DNA of 64,000 bases. It comes from Pseudolysobacter antarcticus (GTDB taxonomy: Bacteria; Pseudomonadota; Gammaproteobacteria; Xanthomonadales; Rhodanobacteraceae). The DNA lies in contig NZ_CP035704.1 in NCBI RefSeq assembly GCF_004168365.1, positions 3,286,001 to 3,350,000 of the forward strand. The letters are read 5' to 3'. The notes under the pieces were generated by a model that was not told the DNA's origin, did no database searches, and saw nothing but the letters and a program-made list of their open reading frames with translations. Below, one piece after another: positions 26,461-34,865 of this stretch (position 1 is the stretch's first letter; every line of letters starts with the position of its first letter). Made by a program: the position numbers and the translations under genes.

Positions 26461-27105
26461 ATGCTCGCTTCCGCTGATCGCATCGCCGATCAAATCGACG
26501 ACCTGCTGCCACAAACGCAGTGTGGACAATGCGGTTTTGCAGGATGCCGTCCGTACGCCGACGCGATCGCCGCGAACGTTGCCGAGATCAACCAGTGTCC
26601 GCCCGGCGGCATGGCGGGTGTGCGTGCACTGGCCGCACTGCTCGGGCGCGAGGTCATCGCGCTGAACCCAGCCAACGGCATCGAAAAACCGCGCGCAGTC
26701 GCGTTGATCGATGAAGACGTCTGCATCGGCTGCACCAAGTGCATTCAGGCCTGCCCGGTGGACGCGATCATCGGCGCGGCGAAACTCATGCACACGATCC
26801 TGATCGATGAATGCACCGGCTGCGAACTGTGCATTCCGCCCTGCCCGGTGGATTGCATCACGATGCCGCCGCGACCCGATCTGCCGTTGCGTCCGCTGCA
26901 CGCGCGAGCACGATTTCAAGCGCGCAATGTGCGGCTTGAACGGAATGCATCGGAACATCTGGCCGGCATCGAAGCGCGCAAGGCGGTGCTGAAAAAACCC
27001 GAGGTCACGCAAGCCAGCGTGCTCGCCGCGATTGCGCGCGGACGCGCGAAAAAAGCGGCGTTGCAAATCGATACGGCGAGCGACGGCAGCAAGAACGAAT
27101 CATGA
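26461..27105 (+). CDS. rnfB: RnfB-like ferredoxin subunit without membrane anchor
   Basis: A 214-residue iron-sulfur protein. The 4Fe-4S motif of RnfB is [20 protein letters not shown], with a later INQCPPGG. Two bacterial ferredoxin 4Fe-4S motifs follow ([16 protein letters not shown] and [16 protein letters not shown]). In RnfB/RsxB an N-terminal transmembrane helix precedes the first motif; here the protein begins directly with [19 protein letters not shown], so it should be soluble. The remaining rnf genes (A, C, D, G, E) are not in this window. The pairing with nth is conserved in related bacteria and in the rsx-nth region of E. coli. Its electron partner is unknown; a soluble electron carrier for the Nth cluster or another enzyme is a possibility, not evidence. 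Confidence 0.85.
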   Translation: MLASADRIADQIDDLLPQTQCGQCGFAGCRPYADAIAANVAEINQCPPGGMAGVRALAALLGREVIALNPANGIEKPRAVALIDEDVCIGCTKCIQACPVDAIIGAAKLMHTILIDECTGCELCIPPCPVDCITMPPRPDLPLRPLHARARFQARNVRLERNASEHLAGIEARKAVLKKPEVTQASVLAAIARGRAKKAALQIDTASDGSKNES

Positions 27106-27190
27106 GCTCAGCCGTATCGCTTCCGCCAAACCGGCGCGCCTCGAATCTATCGAGCTGCATCGCCTTGCTACTTCGCCACGGCGCGCTGCG

Positions 27191-27847
27191 ATGAACCGCG
27201 CCAAACGCAGCGAGATTTTCCGCCGGTTGCGCGAGCTCAATCCGCATCCGACCACCGAGTTGATTTACATCTCGCCGTTCGAGTTGCTGATCGCGGTGAT
27301 GTTGTCGGCGCAATCCACCGATGTCGGCGTCAACAAGGCGACGCGCAAGTTGTATCCGGTGGCGAATACGCCGGAAAAAATTCTCGCGCTGGGTGAGGTC
27401 GGTTTGAAGCGCTACATCGCCACGATCGGCTTGTATAACGCCAAGGCGAAAAACGTGATCGCCACGTGTCGTATCCTGATCGAGCAACATGCCAGTGAAG
27501 TGCCGCATTCACGCGAGGCGCTCGAAGCGTTGCCCGGTGTCGGGCGCAAAACCGCCAACGTCGTGCTCAATACGGCGTTCGGCGAACCGACCATTGCCGT
27601 TGATACGCATATTTTCCGCGTCGCCAATCGCACCGGTATCGCGCCCGGAAAAACCGTCAACGCGGTCGAGACCGGCCTGGAAAAACACGTGCCGACCGAG
27701 TTCAAGCAGGACGCGCATCACTGGCTGATTTTGCACGGGCGTTATGTGTGCAAGGCGCGCAAGCCGGATTGCCCGCAATGCGTGATCCGTGACCTGTGCG
27801 AATACCGAATGAAGACGCCCGGCAAGCCAGCGGCGCATTCCGAATAA
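27191..27847 (+). CDS. nth: Endonuclease III
   Basis: A 218-residue base-excision glycosylase/AP lyase for oxidised pyrimidines. The helix-hairpin-helix is LEALPGVGRKTANVVLN, with catalytic Lys in GRKTAN and Asp in VDTHIFRVANR. The C-terminal cluster motif C-x6-C-xx-C-x5-C is present (CKARKPDCPQCVIRDLC), which binds a 4Fe-4S cluster. ATG 27191 is used because MNRAKRSEIFRRLRELNP is the family start; the frame extends upstream to 27032 inside rnfB but that part is not conserved. nth follows rnfB with an 85-base gap and is the last gene of the metG-rnfB-nth run. Confidence 0.97.
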   Translation: MNRAKRSEIFRRLRELNPHPTTELIYISPFELLIAVMLSAQSTDVGVNKATRKLYPVANTPEKILALGEVGLKRYIATIGLYNAKAKNVIATCRILIEQHASEVPHSREALEALPGVGRKTANVVLNTAFGEPTIAVDTHIFRVANRTGIAPGKTVNAVETGLEKHVPTEFKQDAHHWLILHGRYVCKARKPDCPQCVIRDLCEYRMKTPGKPAAHSE

Positions 27848-27884
27848 AAATCGGCCACAGACAGGCACGTCTGCCGCATTGGAC

Positions 27885-27916
27885 TTTAGTCGAAAAGCAT
27901 TCGTTCTTCGACCAAA
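27885..27916. promoter_or_regulatory. Inverted repeat before DcaP-like porin gene
   Basis: TTTAGTCGAA (27885-27894) and TTCGACCAAA (27907-27916) are inverted repeats with one mismatch in ten bases and a 12-base spacer. The half-site centres are about 22 bases apart, two helical turns, as expected for a dimeric repressor or activator. The site ends 72 bases before the porin ATG. No regulator gene adjoins, so the binding protein is unknown; an RNA hairpin is the alternative. Confidence 0.4.
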
Positions 27917-27988
27917 GGCGAATGGCTAGCCCCGGCAGCACAGCGCACGCTGTCATGGAACTGTCACACACACCGGGGAGGGTGCATC

Positions 27989-29413
27989 ATGCAAATGAAA
28001 ACGCAACAGGCGCTACGTCGCAGCGCATTGGTTTTAGCCGTGGTAGCGGCATTGGTCGGCCCACAACTGGCGCTCGCCGATGATGCTCATGAAAAAGCAC
28101 TCGAAGCACGCGTCGCCGAACTGGAACGCATCGTCAACCAGCTCGCCGTGCAGCAGAAAACAGCACCAGCAGCGGCATCTGCGCCACGCACAGCACAAGA
28201 CACATCCGGCATCACCAAAAAGCACGCCGAAGCCGTTCCATCGCCGTACGTGTTGGCCGCCGAAGCACCGAATCAGAAACCGGTTCAGGACACCACGATC
28301 ACGCCGGGCTCGAATCCGAATACCACGTTCCATTTCGGCGGATTCATCAAGGCAGATTTTCTCGAATCGCGTACCAGCGGCGGCCAACTGGTCGACGGCG
28401 CGGTTTCACGTGATTTGTATCTGCCGAGTCAAATCCCGGTCGGTGCGGCGCATGGTTCACATACCGATTTCGATGCGCATGCAAAGTTCTCGCGCATCAA
28501 CTTCGGCGTCGACAGCATTACCGATGCCGGTGATCGTGTCGGTGCGTTTGTCGAATACGATTTCTTCGGTACCGCGCTCGGCACTCAGGTCGCCACCAAC
28601 ACTTACGGCGCAACCTTGCGCCATGCGTTTGTCTACTGGAACAACTGGTTGGCCGGCCAGACCTGGTCGAACTTCATGGATACCAGCGCGCTGCCCGAAG
28701 CGGTGGATTTCATCGGCCCGACCGATGGCGTGATCTTCGTACGCCAGAACCAGTTGCGCTACACCGATGGCGGTTTCTCGGCGTCATTGGAAAATCACGA
28801 CACTACCTTGGTGCCATACAAGGGCGGCACGGCGATCAATACCGATCGCGGCGCGATGCCTGACCTCACTGCACGTTACAACTGGAAAGGTTCGTGGGGC
28901 ACGTTCGGCGTTGCCGGCTTGTTGCGTGACCTGACCCTCGATATACCCGCAGCCGGAACTGTGCCCGCACGCAATAACAGCAAGATTGCCGGTGCACTTA
29001 CCGCTGGCGGCAAATGGATCCTCGGGTCGAGCGATGACTTGCGTTATCAGTTGACCAGCGGGTCCAGCATCGGTCGTTACATCGGCCTAGGCGTGGCCAA
29101 CGACGGAGTGCTTGATGTCAATGGCAATGTCGACAATATCAGCGGTGTTGCCGGTTATGTCGCATGGCGCCACGTGTTCAGCAAGGAATGGCGCACCAAC
29201 GTGATGTATGCCGCGAATCACTTCGACAACGATCTGGCCTTGACTGGCGGTGCCGTGACGAAATCGACCGAAAGCATCCGCGCCAATATCTTCTATTCAC
29301 CAATCGCCAAACTCGATCTCGGTGCGGAGTTGATGTGTGGCCGGCGCAAGCTCGAAAACGGTCTCGACGGCGATCTGAATCGCCTGCAGTTCAGCGTCAA
29401 GTATTCGTTCTGA
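27989..29413 (+). CDS. DcaP-like trimeric outer-membrane porin
   Basis: A 474-residue exported protein. The signal peptide runs to about residue 30 (ALVLAVVAALVGPQLALA|DD). A short coiled coil follows (ALEARVAELERIVNQLAVQQ), typical of DcaP-type porins whose N-terminus forms a periplasmic coiled coil. The barrel begins with FHFGGFIKADFLESRTSGG and shows the alternating strand pattern, for example FSRINFGVDSITDAGDRVGA and GATLRHAFVYWNNWLAGQTW, and ends with ...NRLQFSVKYSF whose terminal Phe is the outer-membrane signature. A strong ribosome site (GGGGAGGG) precedes ATG 27989. Transcription ends at a clear terminator (29489-29525). DcaP proteins transport dicarboxylates; the substrate here is unproven. 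Confidence 0.9.
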   Translation: MQMKTQQALRRSALVLAVVAALVGPQLALADDAHEKALEARVAELERIVNQLAVQQKTAPAAASAPRTAQDTSGITKKHAEAVPSPYVLAAEAPNQKPVQDTTITPGSNPNTTFHFGGFIKADFLESRTSGGQLVDGAVSRDLYLPSQIPVGAAHGSHTDFDAHAKFSRINFGVDSITDAGDRVGAFVEYDFFGTALGTQVATNTYGATLRHAFVYWNNWLAGQTWSNFMDTSALPEAVDFIGPTDGVIFVRQNQLRYTDGGFSASLENHDTTLVPYKGGTAINTDRGAMPDLTARYNWKGSWGTFGVAGLLRDLTLDIPAAGTVPARNNSKIAGALTAGGKWILGSSDDLRYQLTSGSSIGRYIGLGVANDGVLDVNGNVDNISGVAGYVAWRHVFSKEWRTNVMYAANHFDNDLALTGGAVTKSTESIRANIFYSPIAKLDLGAELMCGRRKLENGLDGDLNRLQFSVKYSF

Positions 29414-29488
29414 GAAAAGTTTTACGCCGAGACAGCGAGTCCCGCGTGGACTCGCCGCCTCTGGCTCGCGATCTCCAGCGTGTCATTG

Positions 29489-29525
29489 ACCAGGCTTCCG
29501 TGCTACCGGACGCCTGGTTTTTTTT
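29489..29525 (+). terminator. Rho-independent terminator of DcaP-like porin gene
   Basis: ACCAGGCTTCCG (29489-29500) pairs with CGGACGCCTGGT (29507-29518), with one mismatch and a six-base loop, and is followed by eight T residues (29518-29525). It lies 75 bases after the porin stop and is preceded by a smaller hairpin (29435-29455). This is the strongest intrinsic terminator I found in the window. Confidence 0.9.
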
Positions 29526-29574
29526 CGCATTTATTTGAGGAGTCGGCGCCACTTGCATCACGCGGCATACCGCC

Positions 29575-30135
29575 CTACTCCGCGGCATCTGCCACTGGCT
29601 GCACCTCCGCAGCCGTCGCTGTCGGAAACGGCACGACCGCCCAGACCTCGTTCGGTTCACCGTTGCCCCAGCCGTCCCACGCCGCAACCACGCTACCGGG
29701 GTTATACGGCCCGTTGCCAAGAATGTTGAGGTTACGATCACTGTTCAACGCAGGACGGATGGCCAATCCAGCCGTATAACCGCGCGTTGGATCGGTGATG
29801 AAATTCTTGATGAATCCCCACATGCCGGGAGAAGTGTCGGCGCGAACGATGGTCCAACGTTCATCGTCAGCATAGCTTTGCGTATTGCTCATATCGCCCG
29901 GACGAAGCGATAACGATCCATCGGCGGACGCAACGAGCTTCGCTGCGTAATCGGTGTGCCACAAAGCCACACTGCCATCGCCGAGATCAAATAACGTCCA
30001 GCTGAGCCAGCCAAGACTAGGGTCGTCGTAGAAATTGTCGACGATGATCGTTGCGTTATCATAGACATTCACGCTGAGGCAAAGCGGCGTACTACCGCCC
30101 GCAGGTGACAAGATACAAACCGATTGACCACTCAT
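29575..30135 (-). CDS. Beta-trefoil (ricin-type lectin-like) small protein
   Basis: A 186-residue protein without a clear signal peptide. GGAGG stands before ATG 30135 on the minus strand, which fixes the start. The sequence shows repeats of hydrophobic strands with GDGSVALWHTDYAAKL, DERWTIVRADTSPGMWGFIK and NILGNGPYNPGSVVAAWDGW ending in NEVWAVVPF. The G-x-x-V-x-x-W-x-x-W-G-N-x-E-P-N-x-x-W pattern is what a ricin-type beta-trefoil lectin shows. The family assignment is by pattern only. It diverges from the NTF2-like gene across a 354-base gap and lies tail-to-tail with the porin terminator. Carbohydrate binding is a possible role, not shown. Confidence 0.6.
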   Translation of the reverse strand: MSGQSVCILSPAGGSTPLCLSVNVYDNATIIVDNFYDDPSLGWLSWTLFDLGDGSVALWHTDYAAKLVASADGSLSLRPGDMSNTQSYADDERWTIVRADTSPGMWGFIKNFITDPTRGYTAGLAIRPALNSDRNLNILGNGPYNPGSVVAAWDGWGNGEPNEVWAVVPFPTATAAEVQPVADAAE

Positions 30136-30489
30136 GTGAAACCTCCAGATGACATATCGGAAAAGGCGATCGGCATTCGCTGAATTCACGTGCGATTGCA
30201 GATTGCGCTCATGCCAGAGACAAATAAGTATCGTCCCTTGATTTTCTCTATCGTTTTTATCGCAAGCGAACTGTCATCGCCAAAAATTCTGCGTGCGCCG
30301 ATGATGGGCAACCGTACGCGAGCGACGTGGTTAAAAAACACACGCGATCAGAGACGAATCTCATCCGCTCACGAGTACAAAAACGGCTGGCGCACGTTTG
30401 TACAGCGATATTTCTACGACATGACTTTCCACACTTCTGCGGCTGTTATATGGGCGCGACGCTGCGCCGACCTGCCGTTGGAGAATCCC
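30136..30489. other. Divergent intergenic region, beta-trefoil gene / NTF2-like gene
   Basis: This 354-base stretch separates two divergent starts, so it must hold both promoters. Locally AT-rich patches (TCTATCGTTTTTATCGC and GTGGTTAAAAAACACACG) are candidates for promoter cores, but I cannot place -35/-10 hexamers with confidence. The frame on the plus strand is open throughout from 30190, yet it lacks coding character, so I do not extend the NTF2-like gene. No RNA gene seen. Confidence 0.45.
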
Positions 30490-31266
30490 ATGAATTCTGA
30501 AATTTCATCGCCGCAACAATGTGCCTTTTTTTTCGCTGTCGTTATCGCAGTTTCTTTGGCCGGCGCGCCAGTCGCGGTTTTCGCGACCGCTGCCGCTGCC
30601 GACGCAGCGTCGCTGCAGCGCGTGACCCAGGAAATGGCCGACGCAGTGGCACCGGGGAACACCGCGGTATGGGATCGCTACACCGACCCGGGACTCACCT
30701 ACGTCAGCGAGGATAATGAAGTGAAAAACAAGACGCAGTTGCTGGCCGACCTCAAGCCGCTACCTAAGGGATTTTCCGGCAACATCAAGATCGAGGAATT
30801 CAAGCTGGTACCTTTTGACGGCTTCGCGGTATCAACCTACATCATGAATGAAAGCGAGAATGCCGAAGGCCACGCACTTCACGCGCGATATCGCGCCACC
30901 GACACATGGCGCAAGACTGCGGCTGGCTGGAAACTGGTCGCGTCACAGGTGCTGGCGATTCCGAAAGATCCGCCGCAGGGAGTCTTGTCCGCCGCAGAAC
31001 TCGACCAATATACCGGCGTGTACGAGCTGAGTGCGCAGACGCATGTCGGCATTCGTCGTGATGGCGATCATCTGATTGCCGAACGCGATGGCCGACCGGC
31101 GCAGATGTTGCAAGCGGAAATTCGAGATGTCTTTTTCACGCCGGGTCGCCCGCGTATTCGTCGCGTCTTTTTGCATGACACAGCCGGTAAAATTACGGGT
31201 TTCGCCGACCGTCGCGAAGGTGAAGACTTGGTCTGGCAGCGCAAAGGCGATCTCGCCAGCGGCTGA
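30490..31266 (+). CDS. Exported NTF2-like (DUF4440) protein with C-terminal beta domain
   Basis: A 258-residue protein with a signal peptide (FFFAVVIAVSLAGAPVAVFA, cleavage near ATAAAA). The first domain (residues about 40-155) has the NTF2-like DUF4440 pattern: VTQEMADAVAPGNTAVWDRY, LTYVSEDNEVKNKTQLLADL and ARYRATDTWRKTAAGWKLVA. The last ~100 residues form a second domain (LDQYTGVYELSAQTHVGIRR to GKITGFADRREGEDLVWQRK) of the kind that follows peptidases or sugar enzymes as a beta-barrel-like domain, often called DUF3471-like. ATG 30490 is used; the longer frame reaches 30190. No catalytic residues are evident. It may bind a small ligand or act in a stress response. The ECF sigma factor gene follows 242 bases later. 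Confidence 0.68.
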   Translation: MNSEISSPQQCAFFFAVVIAVSLAGAPVAVFATAAAADAASLQRVTQEMADAVAPGNTAVWDRYTDPGLTYVSEDNEVKNKTQLLADLKPLPKGFSGNIKIEEFKLVPFDGFAVSTYIMNESENAEGHALHARYRATDTWRKTAAGWKLVASQVLAIPKDPPQGVLSAAELDQYTGVYELSAQTHVGIRRDGDHLIAERDGRPAQMLQAEIRDVFFTPGRPRIRRVFLHDTAGKITGFADRREGEDLVWQRKGDLASG

Positions 31267-31508
31267 ATTTTGCAACGCCCATTTGCGTACGAAAGGTTTA
31301 TGCTCCCTCCACTTTCTCATTCTTGCTACAGGATCATTCGGGCAAAGCTCCGGCGATCACAAGATTTTACGTTCCGCGACGAACAGCACTGCATCACGCA
31401 ACTTGACCGCGTCGCTAGCAATGCTATGTTCACCTCAATGCGGTCGCGCACTCGACACGATCGAAATGGGGAAACGCGCTGAACACTGAGCAAATCAAAA
31501 ACCCGGCG

Positions 31509-32054
31509 TTGACCGAGTTGTTGCAATCGTGGCAGCACGGTGACGGGCAGGCGTTTGCATCGCTGTTCGATCGCGTTTATGCGCAGCTCAAGCAGATTGC
31601 CGCGCAACGCCTGCGCGAAGTCGGCGGCAACGCAACGCTGGCACCGACCGAGCTGCTGCACGAAGCGGTGCTGCGTGTGGTCGATGCGCCGATGGACTGG
31701 AAAAACCGCGCGCATTTTTTTGCCACGATGTCGCTGCTGATTCGCTCCACCCTGGTCGATCATGTGCGTGCTAGCTCGGCGCAGAAGCGCGGCGGCAATG
31801 CGGTGCGCGTAACCCTGACGCGCGCCGACATCGGTGAAGAATCGATCGTCGCCGATATCCTGTCGCTAGATCAGGCACTGATCAAACTCGAAGCGCTCGA
31901 TGCGCGCAGCAGCGAAGTGCTGCACCTCACCTACTTCGCCGGTCTTGACCGTTTCCAGATCGTCGATGTGCTGCAGGTATCACTATCCACGGTAGATCGC
32001 GAACTGCGTTTTGCGCGCGCGTGGCTGAGCAAAGAACTTGATATGGCCGTATAA
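31509..32054 (+). CDS. ECF-type RNA polymerase sigma factor
   Basis: About 181 residues. Region 2 starts near QHGDGQAFASLFDRVYAQLK and shows the -LLHEAVLRVV- and AHFFATMSLLIRSTLVDHVR segments; region 4 contains EVLHLTYFAGLDRFQIVDVL and LSTVDRELRFARAWLSKEL. This is the subgroup often paired with Ser/Thr kinases in proteobacteria. No ATG is in frame. TTG 31509 is the first in-frame conventional start, but GGGGA at 31467-31471 is well placed for CTG 31479 (LNTEQIKN), so the start is uncertain. It is convergent with the Ser/Thr kinase gene (120 bases between stops). No anti-sigma gene is visible. Confidence 0.82.
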   Translation: MTELLQSWQHGDGQAFASLFDRVYAQLKQIAAQRLREVGGNATLAPTELLHEAVLRVVDAPMDWKNRAHFFATMSLLIRSTLVDHVRASSAQKRGGNAVRVTLTRADIGEESIVADILSLDQALIKLEALDARSSEVLHLTYFAGLDRFQIVDVLQVSLSTVDRELRFARAWLSKELDMAV

Positions 32055-32174
32055 ACGGCCAATACGAAAACGTCGAGAAATCCACACTACTTTGCAGATT
32101 GCGTGGCGCGCACTAGTCAACCGCCAAAACGACTTTCACGCACGGAGCGTGCTGTCAGGTGCACTCGCACGGCA

Positions 32175-34616
32175 TTATTTCAGCGCTTCGATTTTCGCAA
32201 TATCTTCCAATACCTGCGGATGGGTATCGCTGCCGAATACCTTGCGATCAATAATCAACGCGTGTTGCCACGAACTGCGTGCCGCTTCGTTCTGTTTCAG
32301 TGCAGTCAAAGCAAAGGCGCGGGTGCGGTGCAACTCAGCGAGATCCGGGTGATCAGCGCCGACAACCTTGACCAGCCGCGGCTCGATTTCCTGTAATCGC
32401 TGCAGCGCTGCTGTTGTCGCGCCGCTGGCCACTTCGAAGTTTGCGTAGTTCAACCCATAGGCCAGGGTGATGAGATTGTCGTCGCCATAAGCCGTCCGCG
32501 CACTGTCCAACGCCAGCCGGTAATACGGCTCGCTTTCCTTGAGCTTGCCTTGCTGGCGCAGCGCGCTGCCGAGCAGCGAGGCGAAATTGATGCTCTTGTA
32601 GCTGTTCGGACCAAAGTGGTTCTTCGAGATCGGATACAACTCGCGCAACAATATCACCGCATCGGCAAATCGCTGTTGCCGCAAATAGAGTATGGCGAGA
32701 CTGTTTTGCACGCTCATGCTCTTGCTGTGCTCCTTGCCGTAAGCATCGTTGTAACGCTGCACAAGGGTTTTGAAAATTTCCTCCGCCGCGGGGAAATCAT
32801 GCAATTCGGTGCGCGCGATGGCCAGGTTCTGCAGATTGCTCAGCGTGACCGGATCGTTCCTGCCGAGCAGCAGTTCCAGCCGTGGTTGCAATGCGGCACT
32901 TTGCGCGGCGGCTTTCGTGTAGTCGCCATTTTCGCCCCACTGGAATGCCATCGATCCCTCCGCCTCCAGCGTGTCGCGATCATCCGTACCAAAGGCGGCA
33001 AGACGCTCCTTGTAAATATCCACATACTCGACGATCGCCTTTTCGCCCTCGCGATTGCCACCGTGTGCATCGGCAATTTTCTCGCGCAAGACCAGGCGCT
33101 CGCGAACGCTATCGTGCGGCATCAGCAGCAGCGCCGCTTGCAGGTTTTTGAGGGCCTTGTCGTATTCGCCGAGCTGGTAATAGGTATTGCCGATCACACC
33201 GTCAATATGGCTCAGCACCAGCGGTTCGCTCGCCAGTTCGGTTTGTGCCTTGATAGCAGCCTGGTCGAGGATCTCATGCAGCAAGGTCTTGTCGAGATCG
33301 TGCGCCCGATCAGGATCGACCGCGCTCAGTACTGTGCCGAGAAAATCCGCAGTACGCGTGGCGCGTGCGGCGGCAACTTCAGCGCGACTGCGCTGCATGC
33401 GGACATCCTGCAAACTTAGCGCCGTACTCAGCAAGCCGCCGAGCAGCGCCACCACCGCGGCCATACCCAGTGCCAGCACCAGCGCATTGCGACGCAGATA
33501 ACAGCGCAGGCGATACTGCCAATTCGCGCCCATTGCGACGACCGGCAGATTATCCAGATAGCGCCGCAAATCATCAGCAAAAGCGCTCGCGCTGATATAG
33601 CGCTGCGCCGGATCTTCGGCGGTCGCGCGTTGCACGATGGCCGATAGCGCGGCAGGGATATCGGAGCGTGGCGACAACGCGGCAACATCGGGTAAATCCA
33701 CACCAGTGGCCGTTGCGCGCAAGTGCGTCGCATCGATTGCCGCAGCCTTCGGCGCGCGTGCGAGCAGATCCTGCAACACGCGGCCCAAGCCATAAATATC
33801 GGTCGCCGTTGACAACGCCGCCCCCGCGCGTTGCTCGGGGCTGGCATAACCCGGCGTGTAGGCTTTGCTAGCTTCCGCGCCGACGGCGTTTTGCGTATCC
33901 GCCGTCATGCCGCCCTGCAGATAATTCGCGATGCCGAAATCCAGCAACAGCGGACGGCCCTCGGCATTCACCAGAATATTGCCGGGCTTGAGATCGCAAT
34001 GCACGATCAGCCGCTGATGTGCAAAACTCAAGCCGTCACTGACCCCGATCATGAGTCGGATGATCGCGGCAATCGATAACTTGTGCTTGCGGCAATATTG
34101 ATCGAGCGGCTGGCCTTCGACATATTCCAGCACCAGATACGGCTGGCCCAGCGGCGTCGCGCCACCATCCAGCAAGCGCGCGATATTCGGATGCGCCAAG
34201 GTCGCCAGAATCTGTCGCTCCTGCGCCAGATGTTCCAGCGCGGCGCGGCTTGGAATTCCACGCAAGACCTTGATCGCAGCGATCTGCTCAAAGTGTCCAT
34301 CGTTGCGTTGTGCGCGGAACACCGAGCCCATGCCACCGTGACCAAGTTCACCGACGAGAGTCCACACCCCGAGGCGGTCGCCGACGTTCAATTCATCGCC
34401 TGCTGCCCGCGCCAATGCCTGCAACACCGGCTGCGCGAATCGGGCCGGATCGCTCGCGGTCTGATCGAGCAAAGCTTGCACTTCGGCGATCACGAGCGGG
34501 GCATCGGTCAGTGCATGCAACCGCTCGCTGCGCGCAGGTTCGACGAGATCGCAAACCTCGGTAAACAACGCCTTCACCTGCGCAAATTGCTCGTGCTGCA
34601 TACGTCCCCCGATCAT
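32175..34616 (-). CDS. Ser/Thr protein kinase with TPR domain
   Basis: An 813-residue membrane protein. The kinase domain covers residues about 80-360: Gly-rich loop VGELGHGGMGSVF, the ATP-binding Lys116 (IAAIKVLRG), catalytic loop HCDLKPGN (206-213) and DFG (226-228). The Arg before the catalytic Asp, normally HRD, is Cys, so activation-loop control is probably different. A single transmembrane helix follows (LVLALGMAAVVALLGGLLST), and then TPR-type repeats to the end, such as GEYDKALKNLQAALLLMPHD and SLAILYLRQQRFADAVILLR. ATG 34616 is used; ATG 34601 is a close alternative. It is convergent with the ECF sigma factor, and the two may be one regulatory unit. Substrates are unknown. Confidence 0.92.
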   Translation of the reverse strand: MIGGRMQHEQFAQVKALFTEVCDLVEPARSERLHALTDAPLVIAEVQALLDQTASDPARFAQPVLQALARAAGDELNVGDRLGVWTLVGELGHGGMGSVFRAQRNDGHFEQIAAIKVLRGIPSRAALEHLAQERQILATLAHPNIARLLDGGATPLGQPYLVLEYVEGQPLDQYCRKHKLSIAAIIRLMIGVSDGLSFAHQRLIVHCDLKPGNILVNAEGRPLLLDFGIANYLQGGMTADTQNAVGAEASKAYTPGYASPEQRAGAALSTATDIYGLGRVLQDLLARAPKAAAIDATHLRATATGVDLPDVAALSPRSDIPAALSAIVQRATAEDPAQRYISASAFADDLRRYLDNLPVVAMGANWQYRLRCYLRRNALVLALGMAAVVALLGGLLSTALSLQDVRMQRSRAEVAAARATRTADFLGTVLSAVDPDRAHDLDKTLLHEILDQAAIKAQTELASEPLVLSHIDGVIGNTYYQLGEYDKALKNLQAALLLMPHDSVRERLVLREKIADAHGGNREGEKAIVEYVDIYKERLAAFGTDDRDTLEAEGSMAFQWGENGDYTKAAAQSAALQPRLELLLGRNDPVTLSNLQNLAIARTELHDFPAAEEIFKTLVQRYNDAYGKEHSKSMSVQNSLAILYLRQQRFADAVILLRELYPISKNHFGPNSYKSINFASLLGSALRQQGKLKESEPYYRLALDSARTAYGDDNLITLAYGLNYANFEVASGATTAALQRLQEIEPRLVKVVGADHPDLAELHRTRAFALTALKQNEAARSSWQHALIIDRKVFGSDTHPQVLEDIAKIEALK

Positions 34617-34814
34617 GATGCTTCAGTGTGCACGATCGCGCCATCGGTCGTACATATACACGAGACGCTTGATGGCTTCTGCACGATGCCGATTCAACTA
34701 TTTTTTTGGCAGCCGTGACAGTTCGTCCACGGAAAAAACGAAAGCTGGAATGGGGCCCGGCGTTGGGTTCGTTTCCGTTGCGAGGCTGGCCATTTCCGCA
34801 ACGGTTTCGACTAA

Positions 34815-34831
34815 GAGCCTGTTCAAAGTCT
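34815..34831 (+). repeat. Left inverted repeat of IS element
   Basis: GAGCCTGTTCAAAGTCT, matching the right end in 16 of 17 bases as a reverse complement. TAA precedes it and also follows the right end, which supports this exact boundary. Confidence 0.85.
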
Positions 34832-34865
34832 CAATCTATGAGACCGGCGTGCTGATACTGGCGGA

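Noticed and set aside
25918-27066. Long minus-strand frame across metG and rnfB
   Set aside because: Antisense shadow; the plus-strand genes have clear motifs and this frame has none.
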